Assembly (NCBI GenBank): GCA_947488345.1
Contig: CANKZQ010000001.1
Coordinates: 362,501 to 426,500, forward strand
Length of the DNA stretch: 64,000 bases
From: an uncultured Flavobacteriaceae bacterium
GTDB lineage: Bacteria; Bacteroidota; Bacteroidia; Flavobacteriales; Flavobacteriaceae
Direction of reading: 5' to 3'
This document shows positions 54,122 to 63,157 of this stretch, one piece after another. The translations under genes were made by a program, and so were the position numbers. The notes beneath the pieces were generated by a model that was not told the DNA's origin, made no database searches, and was given only the letters and a program-made list of their open reading frames with translations. Position 1 is the first letter of the stretch, and every line of letters begins with the position of its first letter.

Positions 54122-54754
54122 GTGAATAAATTCCTTTTCTTTCTGTTTTTTACGTGTGCGATTTCGGCTCAGGAAGTTGCTGTATTGAAATACGGTGGTG
54201 GTGGTGATTGGTATTCCAACCCTACAGCTGTTAAGAATTTGATTTCATTTTGTAATACCAATATTAAAACCGCCATAAAAAAAACACCGAAAACAGTAGC
54301 TGCAAATAGCAATGACATTTTCAACTATCCCATTGTGTTTATGACGGGGCACGGTAATGTTTTCTTTTCGGAAGATGCCGTTGAAAATTTACGCAATTAT
54401 TTGATGGCTGGTGGATTTATACATGTTTCGGATAACTACGGCATAGATACCTATATTCGTCGTGAAATGAAAAAAATATTTCCGGCATTGAGTTTTCAAG
54501 AAATTCCGTATTCGCATCCTATTTACAAACAAACTTATACATTTGACAAACTCCCAAAAATTCACGAACATGACGGAAAACCTGCCCAAGGTTTCGGTAT
54601 TTTTTATGAGGGGAGACTTGTTTGCTTCTACGATTATGAAAGTGATTTAAGCGATGGCTGGGAAGATCAAGAAGCCCATAATGATTCGAAAGAGGTAAGA
54701 GAAAAAGCGCTAAAAATGGGCGCGAACATCATAGAATATGCTTTTAAAAATTAG
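54122..54754 (+). CDS. Secreted DUF4159 protein
   Basis: 210 aa from GTG 54122. Signal peptide MNKFLFFLFFTCAISAQ. The DUF4159 domain is clear: GGGGDWYSNPTAVKNL, an MTGHGNV strand, GGFIHVSDNYGIDT and the HDGKPAQGFGIFYEGRLVCFY block. The fold is reminiscent of class I glutamine amidotransferases but lacks their catalytic triad. Its end overlaps the following symporter gene by 17 nt. Function unknown, often found with gliding/T9SS-rich flavobacteria. Confidence 0.82.
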   Translation: MNKFLFFLFFTCAISAQEVAVLKYGGGGDWYSNPTAVKNLISFCNTNIKTAIKKTPKTVAANSNDIFNYPIVFMTGHGNVFFSEDAVENLRNYLMAGGFIHVSDNYGIDTYIRREMKKIFPALSFQEIPYSHPIYKQTYTFDKLPKIHEHDGKPAQGFGIFYEGRLVCFYDYESDLSDGWEDQEAHNDSKEVREKALKMGANIIEYAFKN

Positions 54755-55667
54755 CACAAACGAAGTGCTAGATACACTTAAAATCAACTTCAACAATGAA
54801 GAGCTATGGGCTGTTAATATCATATTAGCAGTTATTATGTTTGGTGTTGCTTTGGGTATAAAAGTTGAAGATTTTAAACGTCTCTTTGTACATCCAAAAA
54901 TCGTAATTGTCGGTATTATTTCACAATTTATTTTATTTCCTTTTATTACTTTTTTATTAGTCAAACTTATCAATCCATATCCGAGTATTGCTTTAGGGAT
55001 GATGATGGTTGCCGCATGCCCAGGTGGTAATATTTCAAATTTCGCGACACATTTAGCAGGTGGAAATACCGCATTATCCGTGAGTTTGACGGCATTTGCA
55101 ACCTTAGTCGCAATCGTTATGACACCATTTAACTTGGCTTTTTGGGGTGGATTATATGAACCTACTGCGAACATATTGCGCTCTGTAGCATTAGATCCAT
55201 TCGTATTGATACGACTTGTAAGTCTCATTTTAGGGATTCCGTTAATTGTAGGGATGCTTATTCGCCATTACAAACCGAACATAGCTGATAGGTTTTCTAG
55301 GATTTTACGGCCATTGTCAATTTTAATTTTAGTGGTATTTATTATGGGAGCCTTTTATGAAAATTGGGCAATTTTTGTTGACTATGTACATTATGTATTT
55401 TTAGTAGTTATTGCACTGAATTTTACTGGTTATTTTTCTGGATTTTACTTTTCAAAACTCATGGGCTTATCCTTTAAAGATCAAAAAACGTTGGCCATTG
55501 AAACGGGCATCCAAAATTCTGGCTTAGGATTATTACTATGTTTCGCCTTTTTTGAAGGATTAGGAGGTATGGCTCTGTGTTTAGCCTTTTGGAGTGTTTG
55601 GGATATTGCTTCTGGCTTGGGTTTAGCGTATTTTTGGTCTAAGAAAACAACAAATGTGATCGCTTAA
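54738..55667 (+). CDS. Bile acid:sodium symporter (BASS) family transporter
   Basis: 309 aa, about 8-10 TM helices. BASS pattern: LAVIMFGVALGIKVEDFK near the start, ACPGGNISNFATHLAGGNTALSVSLT and the TGIQNSGLGLLLCF segment, with the ACPGG and ETGIQN sites lying where the sodium and substrate sites are. These carriers move organic anions with Na+. Its start is 17 nt inside the DUF4159 gene. The substrate is not determined by sequence. Confidence 0.9.
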   Translation: MLLKISTNEVLDTLKINFNNEELWAVNIILAVIMFGVALGIKVEDFKRLFVHPKIVIVGIISQFILFPFITFLLVKLINPYPSIALGMMMVAACPGGNISNFATHLAGGNTALSVSLTAFATLVAIVMTPFNLAFWGGLYEPTANILRSVALDPFVLIRLVSLILGIPLIVGMLIRHYKPNIADRFSRILRPLSILILVVFIMGAFYENWAIFVDYVHYVFLVVIALNFTGYFSGFYFSKLMGLSFKDQKTLAIETGIQNSGLGLLLCFAFFEGLGGMALCLAFWSVWDIASGLGLAYFWSKKTTNVIA

Positions 55668-55669
55668 TT

Positions 55670-56719
55670 ATGAAACGTATTTGGTACCATCTTGTAAAAA
55701 TCTATATACGTACAGGCCTACACTTCTACTTCAAAGAAATTAAAGTCATAGGTAAAGAAAATATACCAAAAAAAGGAGCCCTACTCTTTGTATCTAACCA
55801 TAAAAATGCCTTGATAGACCCTTTACTTATAGCGACCACCACGACACGAAATATTCATTTTTTAACACGTGCCAGTGCCTTTAAAATAACATTGGTAAGA
55901 TGGATTTTATCTACCGTAAACATGTTACCTATTTATCGATTACGAGATGGTAAAGAAACCTTGGCAAAGAACAATGAAATTTTTAATAAATGTTATCACA
56001 TCCTTAATAAAAAAAGGTCTTTACTCATTTTTCCGGAAGGCACACATGATATACGAAGATGGGTACGCCCTTTAAGTAAAGGATTTACAAGAATTACCTT
56101 TGGAGCTTTAGGGCAAAACGATGCACTCGATTTAACCATTGTACCGGTTGGACTTAACTATAGCAAGGCAGACGGATATGCAGAATCTGTTGCCATTTAC
56201 TACGGAAAACCAATTGAGGTGAATCAATTTTACAACATTGATAATATCAATGCATCAACACAAGAGCTTAAGAATATAGTTCATGAAAAAATGAAGCTAT
56301 TGACAACACATGTGGAGGACATTGATAACTATGATGAAATCATGAAGCAGTTAGGCAATGCCAATTTTTTAGATCCTGAAACGACCAATAGCATTTTGTC
56401 AAATCGTGATAAAGAAACCATATCAAAACGTGATATGCGTACAAAAAAACCAAGCATAATTTGGAATTTGTTAAAAGCTATTGTTGGCGTAAATAGTATC
56501 ATACCATTGCTTATTTATAAATTTATTGAACCCAATATTCAAGAAGCTGAATTTGTATCTACCACCAAACTCGCGATTGGTATTACCGCTTTTCCACTTT
56601 TTTACGCAGTACAAGCCTTATTTGTGCACTACTTCTTTGGACTGACTATCGCCTTAATCTATGTTATGCTAAGTATATTATTGCTCTTTATTTTAACAAA
56701 AACGAAGCCTTCAACATAG
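55670..56719 (+). CDS. PlsC-like 1-acyl-glycerol-3-phosphate acyltransferase
   Basis: 349 aa. HX4D-type active site SNHKNALIDP near residue 43 (H then D) and FPEGTH (about 122-127) are conserved. TM helices lie at about 65-80 and in the C-terminal part. It transfers an acyl group in glycerolipid synthesis or a related reaction. It follows the symporter by 2 nt. The extra C-terminal TM region distinguishes it from compact PlsC. Confidence 0.87.
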   Translation: MKRIWYHLVKIYIRTGLHFYFKEIKVIGKENIPKKGALLFVSNHKNALIDPLLIATTTTRNIHFLTRASAFKITLVRWILSTVNMLPIYRLRDGKETLAKNNEIFNKCYHILNKKRSLLIFPEGTHDIRRWVRPLSKGFTRITFGALGQNDALDLTIVPVGLNYSKADGYAESVAIYYGKPIEVNQFYNIDNINASTQELKNIVHEKMKLLTTHVEDIDNYDEIMKQLGNANFLDPETTNSILSNRDKETISKRDMRTKKPSIIWNLLKAIVGVNSIIPLLIYKFIEPNIQEAEFVSTTKLAIGITAFPLFYAVQALFVHYFFGLTIALIYVMLSILLLFILTKTKPST

Positions 56720-56752
56720 CCTCCCTTCTTAAATGTGTTTCCATCGTTCTTT

Positions 56753-57505
56753 TTAGAATCTCCAATAGACACCTATCATCAACTCATTTCTATTCACAAT
56801 TGGACGAAAACTTAGTTGTTTTCCATTCAAAAACGGGTTCCAGTTTTTTAAGGGTTCCAGTTTATATACCAAATGCGTAATTAACATTCCGATGCCTGCT
56901 CCTACCAACACATCGCCTACCCAATGTCTATCATTCAACACCCTCAAAGCCCCCGTGGCCGTTGCAAAAGCATATCCGCTATAAGCGAAAACAGGATGAT
57001 GTTCTTTATATTCATAATACAACATGGTGGCGTTCGAAAATGCCAAAGTAGTATGGCCAGATGGAAAAGAATTAAAAATATATTTATTGTTAGGACGTGA
57101 ACGTTTTGCAAAAGATTTTAATGAGCGTACGGTAATAAAAGATGCCAGATCGATGAAGAACAAATTTTTAGTTTGATCAAACCAATGATTTTTAGACTTT
57201 AAACCAATTACATTTGCTATTGCCAATTCTGTCATGGGGCCATATCTAAAATAATCATCTAATCGGGTGGAAACACCTTTCCCTATTCCTTTTCTAATGT
57301 TATTTTGAATATTGTTCTCGGCCTTACTGTTTGAAAATATAGAACCACCCACAATAAGAGCTGTGGGAATAATCATTTTTTTGATGAGTTGCTGTTCACG
57401 ATGTTTTTTAATCGCAAGAGAATCACTTTGTGCAGTACCCTGCAATGCGAGCAATAGTGCAACGAGCGTGTAGACCTGTCTTGTTTTATACACCAAATTA
57501 TTCAA
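56753..57505 (-). CDS. PAP2-superfamily phosphatase
   Basis: 250 aa. Signal peptide, then motifs KSFAKRSRP, FPSGHTT and RHWVGD, the three parts of the PAP2 acid-phosphatase active site. Two or three TM helices are visible around and after motif 2. It may dephosphorylate undecaprenyl pyrophosphate, phosphatidic acid or similar lipids. Overlaps the GH3 gene by 8 nt, so it is the last gene of that operon. Confidence 0.9.
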   Translation of the reverse strand: MNNLVYKTRQVYTLVALLLALQGTAQSDSLAIKKHREQQLIKKMIIPTALIVGGSIFSNSKAENNIQNNIRKGIGKGVSTRLDDYFRYGPMTELAIANVIGLKSKNHWFDQTKNLFFIDLASFITVRSLKSFAKRSRPNNKYIFNSFPSGHTTLAFSNATMLYYEYKEHHPVFAYSGYAFATATGALRVLNDRHWVGDVLVGAGIGMLITHLVYKLEPLKNWNPFLNGKQLSFRPIVNRNELMIGVYWRF

Positions 57506-60416
57506 TAATCGCTTCTTGTATCAAGCGTTGCACTTCTGTTCTAATATTTTTCATTACTAGTTTGGTATTATCAGAAGTAGGGTATACTCTATTCGATAAA
57601 AATACATAGACCAATTCAGTTTCAGGATCTGCCCAGGTATAGGTACCTGTATAACCGCTGTGCCCAAAGCTTTTCGAAGACACACAACCACAAGTAGCTT
57701 TTACATCGGGGTCTAATTGAGGTTTATCAAATCCCAATCCTCTGCGAACATCCTCGGTTTCATAATAACGTTTATTAAAAATTTCTAACGTTTCCTTTTC
57801 AAAATAGCGTTTCCCACCATAATACCCTTTCTGAAGATATAATTGCATCATTTTAGCGACATCGTTTGAGTTAGAAAATAACCCAGCATTTGCATTCACG
57901 CCTCCTAAGGTTGCCGCACCTTGATCATGCACATATCCATGTAATAATTGCTTCCGATAAAATTTATCAATCTCGGTAGGCACAATGCGATCTTCTGAAA
58001 ACTTATTTAATGGATTGTACGTTAGCGTGGTCGCTCCTAAAGGTTGATAAAAATGAGTGTTATTATGTTTATCTAAAGAAGTACCATATTCCTTTTCTAA
58101 ATAATCTTTAAATAAATAGAATATCAAGCCGCTGTACTTATATCCTTTCTTTTCCCGTAGCGGAGATTCGGCAATCATTTTATTTATGGTATCCTTAAAA
58201 CTCGTAGTTAAGAACATATTTCTCGCTACTTGAATACCATGTTTTTTAGTTTTTCTAACGTTGTAATAGGCTTTTAATGGTTCTCTCGTAACACTATCTA
58301 AAGTGGTTAAATAATACGGTATCCATGCCTTGAATCGACCATAATGAGATAATGATTCTTTAATAGTAATACTATCTTTATCAGTATTCTTTAATACAGG
58401 CATCATACTCCCAATATGAGTATCTAAACCAAATTTCTTCTCCTCAAAAGCCTTCATAATTGGTGGTACTCCACCTAGAATCTTAGTTAACGATGCAAGG
58501 TCATATAAATCTGTATTCTTAACTTCACGTTTTTTTCCAGCGGTGTGATATCCAAAACTCTTTCGATAAATAACCTCTCCTTTTCTCGCCACTAATATTT
58601 GCATTCCAGGTGCCATTTTTTCGGCAAGAATAATCTTTGCAATAGAATCAACTCTTAGTAACTTTTCACTGCTTACTCCAACCTTTTCAGGGAAAGTATA
58701 GGCTAATCTCTTAAGGTTCGACGAAATTAACCCATGGCCCGCGACAAAATCTTCATTAATCGAAACGGGTAATTTTCCTTTTGTCACACCCGCACCAAAA
58801 ATAAGCTGTGCCGAAATATCTTGTGACATCTTACTATTTTGGTAAGAGACGACCGCAGCATCAATATTGGTAAACGTTTTTACATCGAGCAAACTATAAG
58901 GGCTTGCAAAAACATCTAAAATAACGCGTTTCTTTCGAGCTATTTCCTGTAGCCAAACTAATTCCTTATTTTTAAACTTATACCCCTTCCAAGCATGAGC
59001 ATTTGACTTGTGATATCCTATAATTACCAAATCATACAGTTTCAGATTCTTCATTAGGACATCTAACGTTTTTCCTTTGACCACATCTACTTTGGCATAA
59101 TCATTCAAACGTTCCACGAAAGTGGTATTCTCAGCATCACCTAACTTTACATAGGCTATTTTTTGTGCCGCCAAATCTTTTATCGGGAATGTTGATTGTT
59201 TATTTTTAATAAGAGTAATCGAATTTTTCACCAATTGATGATGCAAAATATCGTCATCTATGGTATTCAAATCAGCTTTCAAGTTCTCAATAGCTATGGG
59301 TTCTACTTTATATAAACCCGCCCAATATTTAGCTTTTAAAATTTTTCGCACTGAATGATTAATACGCTCTTCAGTGATGCTACCGTCGAGTACAGCCTCT
59401 TTAATTTTTTTAAAAGAACCTTCAATGTCATTTGGCATCAGTAAAATATCATTTCCTGCCTTTACGACTGCCAAATTAATATCGGCCGACGTTGAAAAGT
59501 TCGCTGCGGCTTTCATATTCAACCCATCTGTAAATATAAGACCTTCAAAGCCTAACTGATTCTTGAGTACTCCCGTTACGATATTCTTAGAAAGTGATGA
59601 TGGCAAACTTGTATTCGACTCTAATTCGGGCACACTCAAATGCCCAACCATGACACTTGCCAAGCCGTTATCGAACAACTTTTTATACGGATATAATTCT
59701 ATAGAATCTAAACGTTCTCTCGAAAAAGGAATGGTAGGCAACGAAACATGAGAATCGGTATCGGTATCACCATGACCTGGAAAATGTTTTGCACTTGCCA
59801 GTACTTGCTCACTCTGCATGCCTTTGGTAAATGCAATCGCTTTGTCGGCTACATTATCTGGGATTTCACCAAAAGATCGATTACCAATAATCGGGTTTTT
59901 CGGATTGATGTTTACATCTACTACCGGTGCAAAATTTATATGAATCCCAAGTCGCTTCGCATGTTTACCTAGGCGCTTTCCAAAAGACTCAATTAATTTG
60001 GTGTCTTGAATTGCCCCTAAGGTCATATTCCAAGGAAATCGGTAGGTGTTATCTAATCGCATATCCAAGCCCCATTCACCATCAAAACCAATCATCAATG
60101 GAATCTCTGAGATTCGTTGAAAACGATTCGTCATTTCTGCTTGCTTTTCTGGAGTTCCTTGAAAAAAGATAAGACCGCCAATCTTATATTTTTTAATCAA
60201 TCTATCAATATATAAGGCATGCTTGGCATCTCTATTAGAGTAAGCATTTATCATAAACAGCTGCCCTACTTTTTGATCGACTGTCATGGACGACAAAATA
60301 CTATCGACCCATCTCTCTTGAGCCCTGCTATCTACTTTTATCAACGGGTCAACATTTTGAGCCTCGACAGCGCTCACTAATAAAAGGAAGAAATAAAGAA
60401 TTATGTTTTGTTTCAT
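57498..60416 (-). CDS. GH3 beta-N-acetylglucosaminidase fused to a serine beta-lactamase-type domain
   Basis: 972 aa. Signal peptide (about 1-20). Residues about 35-370 form a GH3 domain close to NagZ: KHFPGHGDT (210-218) and the nucleophile D297 in FTDGLNMKA. A GH3-C-like linker (about 380-560) precedes a class C beta-lactamase-type serine hydrolase with S-x-x-K (ASLTK near residue 640) and the HSGYTGT triad segment. NagZ-like enzymes cleave GlcNAc from muropeptides; the second half would act as an esterase or peptidase. It is located in the periplasm or at the cell surface. The layout is typical of Bacteroidota. Confidence 0.9.
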   Translation of the reverse strand: MKQNIILYFFLLLVSAVEAQNVDPLIKVDSRAQERWVDSILSSMTVDQKVGQLFMINAYSNRDAKHALYIDRLIKKYKIGGLIFFQGTPEKQAEMTNRFQRISEIPLMIGFDGEWGLDMRLDNTYRFPWNMTLGAIQDTKLIESFGKRLGKHAKRLGIHINFAPVVDVNINPKNPIIGNRSFGEIPDNVADKAIAFTKGMQSEQVLASAKHFPGHGDTDTDSHVSLPTIPFSRERLDSIELYPYKKLFDNGLASVMVGHLSVPELESNTSLPSSLSKNIVTGVLKNQLGFEGLIFTDGLNMKAAANFSTSADINLAVVKAGNDILLMPNDIEGSFKKIKEAVLDGSITEERINHSVRKILKAKYWAGLYKVEPIAIENLKADLNTIDDDILHHQLVKNSITLIKNKQSTFPIKDLAAQKIAYVKLGDAENTTFVERLNDYAKVDVVKGKTLDVLMKNLKLYDLVIIGYHKSNAHAWKGYKFKNKELVWLQEIARKKRVILDVFASPYSLLDVKTFTNIDAAVVSYQNSKMSQDISAQLIFGAGVTKGKLPVSINEDFVAGHGLISSNLKRLAYTFPEKVGVSSEKLLRVDSIAKIILAEKMAPGMQILVARKGEVIYRKSFGYHTAGKKREVKNTDLYDLASLTKILGGVPPIMKAFEEKKFGLDTHIGSMMPVLKNTDKDSITIKESLSHYGRFKAWIPYYLTTLDSVTREPLKAYYNVRKTKKHGIQVARNMFLTTSFKDTINKMIAESPLREKKGYKYSGLIFYLFKDYLEKEYGTSLDKHNNTHFYQPLGATTLTYNPLNKFSEDRIVPTEIDKFYRKQLLHGYVHDQGAATLGGVNANAGLFSNSNDVAKMMQLYLQKGYYGGKRYFEKETLEIFNKRYYETEDVRRGLGFDKPQLDPDVKATCGCVSSKSFGHSGYTGTYTWADPETELVYVFLSNRVYPTSDNTKLVMKNIRTEVQRLIQEAIIE

Positions 60417-60455
60417 ATATACTAGGCTATATCAGGGCTAATTCGCTATACGTTG

Positions 60456-60941
60456 TTAATTTAAAAATTTGGCATGCCAACTTTCACTTGCCTTGACCTC
60501 CCATGAAGTTTCTAACTCAGCTTTAGAAGTAATCATATTATTAAAAACCAAGGTATCTGATGTTATCTTATCTTGTTTTGCAAATTCTTTGAATGCCGTT
60601 AATGATACAATATTAACATTACTACCATCTTTAAAAGTAACATTCATTTTATTTAACAAATCGATACCGAACTTCTTTTGTACATCTTGAATGATGTGCA
60701 CAGAAGCATCTATCGAACATCCTGAGACATTATTAAAATTCTCATCTACAGCCAAAATAATGAACTGCTGATACTTGATCTGAAAAGAAGCCTTTAAATC
60801 GTCTCCATGACGCTTCCAATTTTGAACAAAAGGCATCAATTGTTGCCTTATTTGTTGTACTTCATCATCGGTCAAACTTCTATCAGCCTGATATACCCAT
60901 ACCCTTGAAGTGTTTGGCAGCAAACTAAAATCTACATACAT
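60456..60941 (-). CDS. Small conserved protein, commonly misnamed ABC transporter ATPase
   Basis: 161 aa, no signal peptide. I recognise the opening YVDFSLLPNTSRVWVYQADR and the CSIDASVHIIQDVQKKFGIDL core. Such proteins are often called ABC transporter ATPases in databases, but no Walker A or signature is present, so I reject that name. It is 1 nt after the exonuclease gene and 39 nt before the GH3 gene. Function unknown. Confidence 0.75.
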   Translation of the reverse strand: MYVDFSLLPNTSRVWVYQADRSLTDDEVQQIRQQLMPFVQNWKRHGDDLKASFQIKYQQFIILAVDENFNNVSGCSIDASVHIIQDVQKKFGIDLLNKMNVTFKDGSNVNIVSLTAFKEFAKQDKITSDTLVFNNMITSKAELETSWEVKASESWHAKFLN

Positions 60942-60942
60942 A

Positions 60943-61719
60943 TTAACTTAATTTATTATTAAAACTCCTCAATTTTATCGCTGTTAATACCTTTTTTGTA
61001 TACAAAGGGAAATCAGCTTTTTGAATCCATGAATAGTATCCTTTATCGCGCTCTAAAATCTCCGCTACTTTTTGTCCCTTGTATTTCCCGAAGGTAAATA
61101 TCTCATCTTCATCTTCATCAAACATAATAAAACCAGCAAAGTCAGCTCTCTTTTTATGAGACGAAAATTCGCTTAGAAACTTAATATCATTTTCGATATC
61201 GTCATACCGATCTAATTGTGACTTTAAAATTTCATAAGTCGCATTTGTATCCGCTTCGGCAGAATGTGCGTTTTCGAGATCCTTATCACAGTAAAATTTA
61301 TAGGCCGCGCCGAGTGTACGTTGTTCTTTTTTATGAAAAATAACCTGTACATCAACCGCTACTCTATTTTTCATATCAAAATCTATGCCTGCGCGTAACA
61401 TTTCTTCCGCTAATAGCGGAATATCAAACCGATTTGAATTAAAACCTGCTAAATCACAACCGGCAATGAGCGTATTCACTTGCTCTGCCAATTCTTTAAA
61501 TGTTGGCTCCATTACCACCTTTTCATTAGAAATGCCATGAATGGCCACAACCTCAGCTGGAATTTCAATTTCAGGATTTACCAACCAAGTTTTACTTTCT
61601 TTATTTCCGTTAGGAAAAACTTTTAAAATTGAGATTTCTACAATTCTATCTTTGGCAATATTAATTCCTGTGGTTTCCAAATCGAAAAACACGATAGGCT
61701 TTGTGAGTTTTAATTCCAT
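60943..61719 (-). CDS. DnaQ-like 3'-5' exonuclease with ExoX-type C-terminal domain
   Basis: 258 aa. DEDDh exonuclease: FFDLETTGIN has D13 and E15, and HSAEADTNATYEIL has the later H and D. The C-terminal FTFGKYKGQKVAEILERDKGY (about 205-225) is an ExoX-like cap seen in many Bacteroidota copies. It probably degrades DNA or RNA 3' ends in repair or turnover. It leads a four-gene unit with the small protein, GH3 and PAP2 genes. Confidence 0.9.
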   Translation of the reverse strand: MELKLTKPIVFFDLETTGINIAKDRIVEISILKVFPNGNKESKTWLVNPEIEIPAEVVAIHGISNEKVVMEPTFKELAEQVNTLIAGCDLAGFNSNRFDIPLLAEEMLRAGIDFDMKNRVAVDVQVIFHKKEQRTLGAAYKFYCDKDLENAHSAEADTNATYEILKSQLDRYDDIENDIKFLSEFSSHKKRADFAGFIMFDEDEDEIFTFGKYKGQKVAEILERDKGYYSWIQKADFPLYTKKVLTAIKLRSFNNKLS

Positions 61720-61735
61720 TTATATAATTTAATAT

Positions 61736-61743
61736 CCAAATAT
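61736..61743 (-). promoter_or_regulatory. -7 box of the exonuclease operon
   Basis: Minus-strand TATATTTG, 16 bases before the ATG at 61719. No matching -33 box. Confidence 0.4.
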
Positions 61744-61873
61744 ACACTTTGTGCACTTGTATTTTGCATATTTAACAGTTAGATTTGGTTGACTTTTCAA
61801 CGCTTTTTAAACAACGTAAACCTATTTTAATTGTTATATTTATATCGTTTAAATTTCTATATGTTACCATTGC

Positions 61874-62359
61874 ATGAAAACAAAATTTAACCTATTATTT
61901 TTAATCTTTATTAGTTTTATACTGATGGGGTGCCCAGCGGGGAGCTTCTACAGATATGTATTGGCTGACACAGCAGAAGATCAAATGACCTATGGAGATA
62001 TTCAAATCACATATGATGATGCCACGAAACTACATATAAGTTGTGGTAACTATGTTCAATTTATGGGATCAAAAGAAAGAGGTCTCTTAGCTACTGTAAA
62101 AGTGGTTTCTAAAGAAGAACCTAAAAATAAGTACTTCATCGACAAGATTGTATCTTCTAATTTTGGAGAATTATTGAAAACTACAGCTTTATCTCCAAAT
62201 AAATACATAGTTCGAGATACCTTGAATACGCATTATTATCATCTTTCCTTAAAGGACTTAAGTCAACGAAAAATAAACAAGAAAGTCAAGAAAGATAGTA
62301 TCTTCATAACACTTAAAAATGGGGACAAATTAGTTTTCGTCAAAAAACAAGGTAACTAA
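61874..62359 (+). CDS. Lipoprotein of unknown function
   Basis: 161 aa. Lipobox LMGC near residue 20, then PAGSFYRYVLADTAED. The rest is a beta-rich domain with no family I recognise. It is convergent with the next gene, separated by a single base, and has no clear -7 box. Confidence 0.65.
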   Translation: MKTKFNLLFLIFISFILMGCPAGSFYRYVLADTAEDQMTYGDIQITYDDATKLHISCGNYVQFMGSKERGLLATVKVVSKEEPKNKYFIDKIVSSNFGELLKTTALSPNKYIVRDTLNTHYYHLSLKDLSQRKINKKVKKDSIFITLKNGDKLVFVKKQGN

Positions 62360-62360
62360 A

Positions 62361-63041
62361 TTAGTTATCTGCTATTAATTTTTTTCCATGCCAAGGACAA
62401 AACGTCCAAGATCCATCTACCAATTTACCATCTTCTGGGCACTTTTTAGGTTTTAGCAGCGCTCCTAATGGTAAACTCCATTTAAAATCTTCTTTATTCA
62501 CTTGAATCTTAAAGTCTTCCTTTTCTTTCGCATTTATGATGTCATCCATTGGATTCCCTCTCTTTTGAAATAAATAAAAATGCATATTCTCTCCTAATTT
62601 GCCCAGGGTATTTCCCAAAATTGGTTTCATGGTAACAATCAGTTCCTTTGTTTTATCATCAATATGATCTTCTGACAGAGGCCTGAATTCCTTTTCTTTC
62701 GCATCTGTTAGTATAACATTATCAAAAGTAGTATCACGCGATCGATACGTAATGGTGCCATCATTTAAAATTGTTCCATCAATAATAACAAACATGGTAT
62801 ACTGACGAAAGGCAAACAATATGTCATTGGCCTGTTTTTTATCAATTGTTTGATCTTGATCGAAAATTGCTTGCCAAAACTCAATGGGAATCCACCACAC
62901 GAGACACATATTATCTGGCGATTCCGATAATTTTTGAGTTTGTTCTGTCAATTTATTAATATTCACCTTAAAATCTTGTGCATGAAGACTCAGGGTAAGA
63001 AGATTCGCTAGCAAGGCTAGGATTAGAAGTTTATGTTTCAT
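62361..63041 (-). CDS. Secreted protein with C-terminal Cys ribbon
   Basis: 226 aa. Signal peptide about 1-21 (ends HAQ). A mixed domain follows, and the last 30 residues have KKCPEDGKLVDGSWTFCPWHG, two CPxDG/CPWHG knuckles spaced as in a zinc ribbon but in an exported protein. I do not recognise the family. A good -7 box is upstream. Confidence 0.65.
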   Translation of the reverse strand: MKHKLLILALLANLLTLSLHAQDFKVNINKLTEQTQKLSESPDNMCLVWWIPIEFWQAIFDQDQTIDKKQANDILFAFRQYTMFVIIDGTILNDGTITYRSRDTTFDNVILTDAKEKEFRPLSEDHIDDKTKELIVTMKPILGNTLGKLGENMHFYLFQKRGNPMDDIINAKEKEDFKIQVNKEDFKWSLPLGALLKPKKCPEDGKLVDGSWTFCPWHGKKLIADN

Positions 63042-63061
63042 TGCATTGTATATTCCGTCAC

Positions 63062-63069
63062 CAAAAATA
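63062..63069 (-). promoter_or_regulatory. -7 box of the secreted Cys-ribbon gene
   Basis: Minus-strand TATTTTTG, 20 bases before the ATG at 63041. It lies close to the terminator of the neighbouring gene. Confidence 0.45.
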
Positions 63070-63091
63070 TAAAATTATATAGACAAAAAAA

Positions 63092-63113
63092 GGGCTGCCT
63101 CTCCAGACAGCCC
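63092..63113 (-). terminator. Terminator of the head-GIN gene
   Basis: Stem GGGCTG/CAGCCC with a 10-nt loop, followed on the minus strand by TTTTTTT. It ends the head-GIN gene before the promoter of the next gene. Confidence 0.8.
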
Positions 63114-63157
63114 AACCATTTACAAAAAAATGGAAAACAACTCAGTTTTCAATATTT

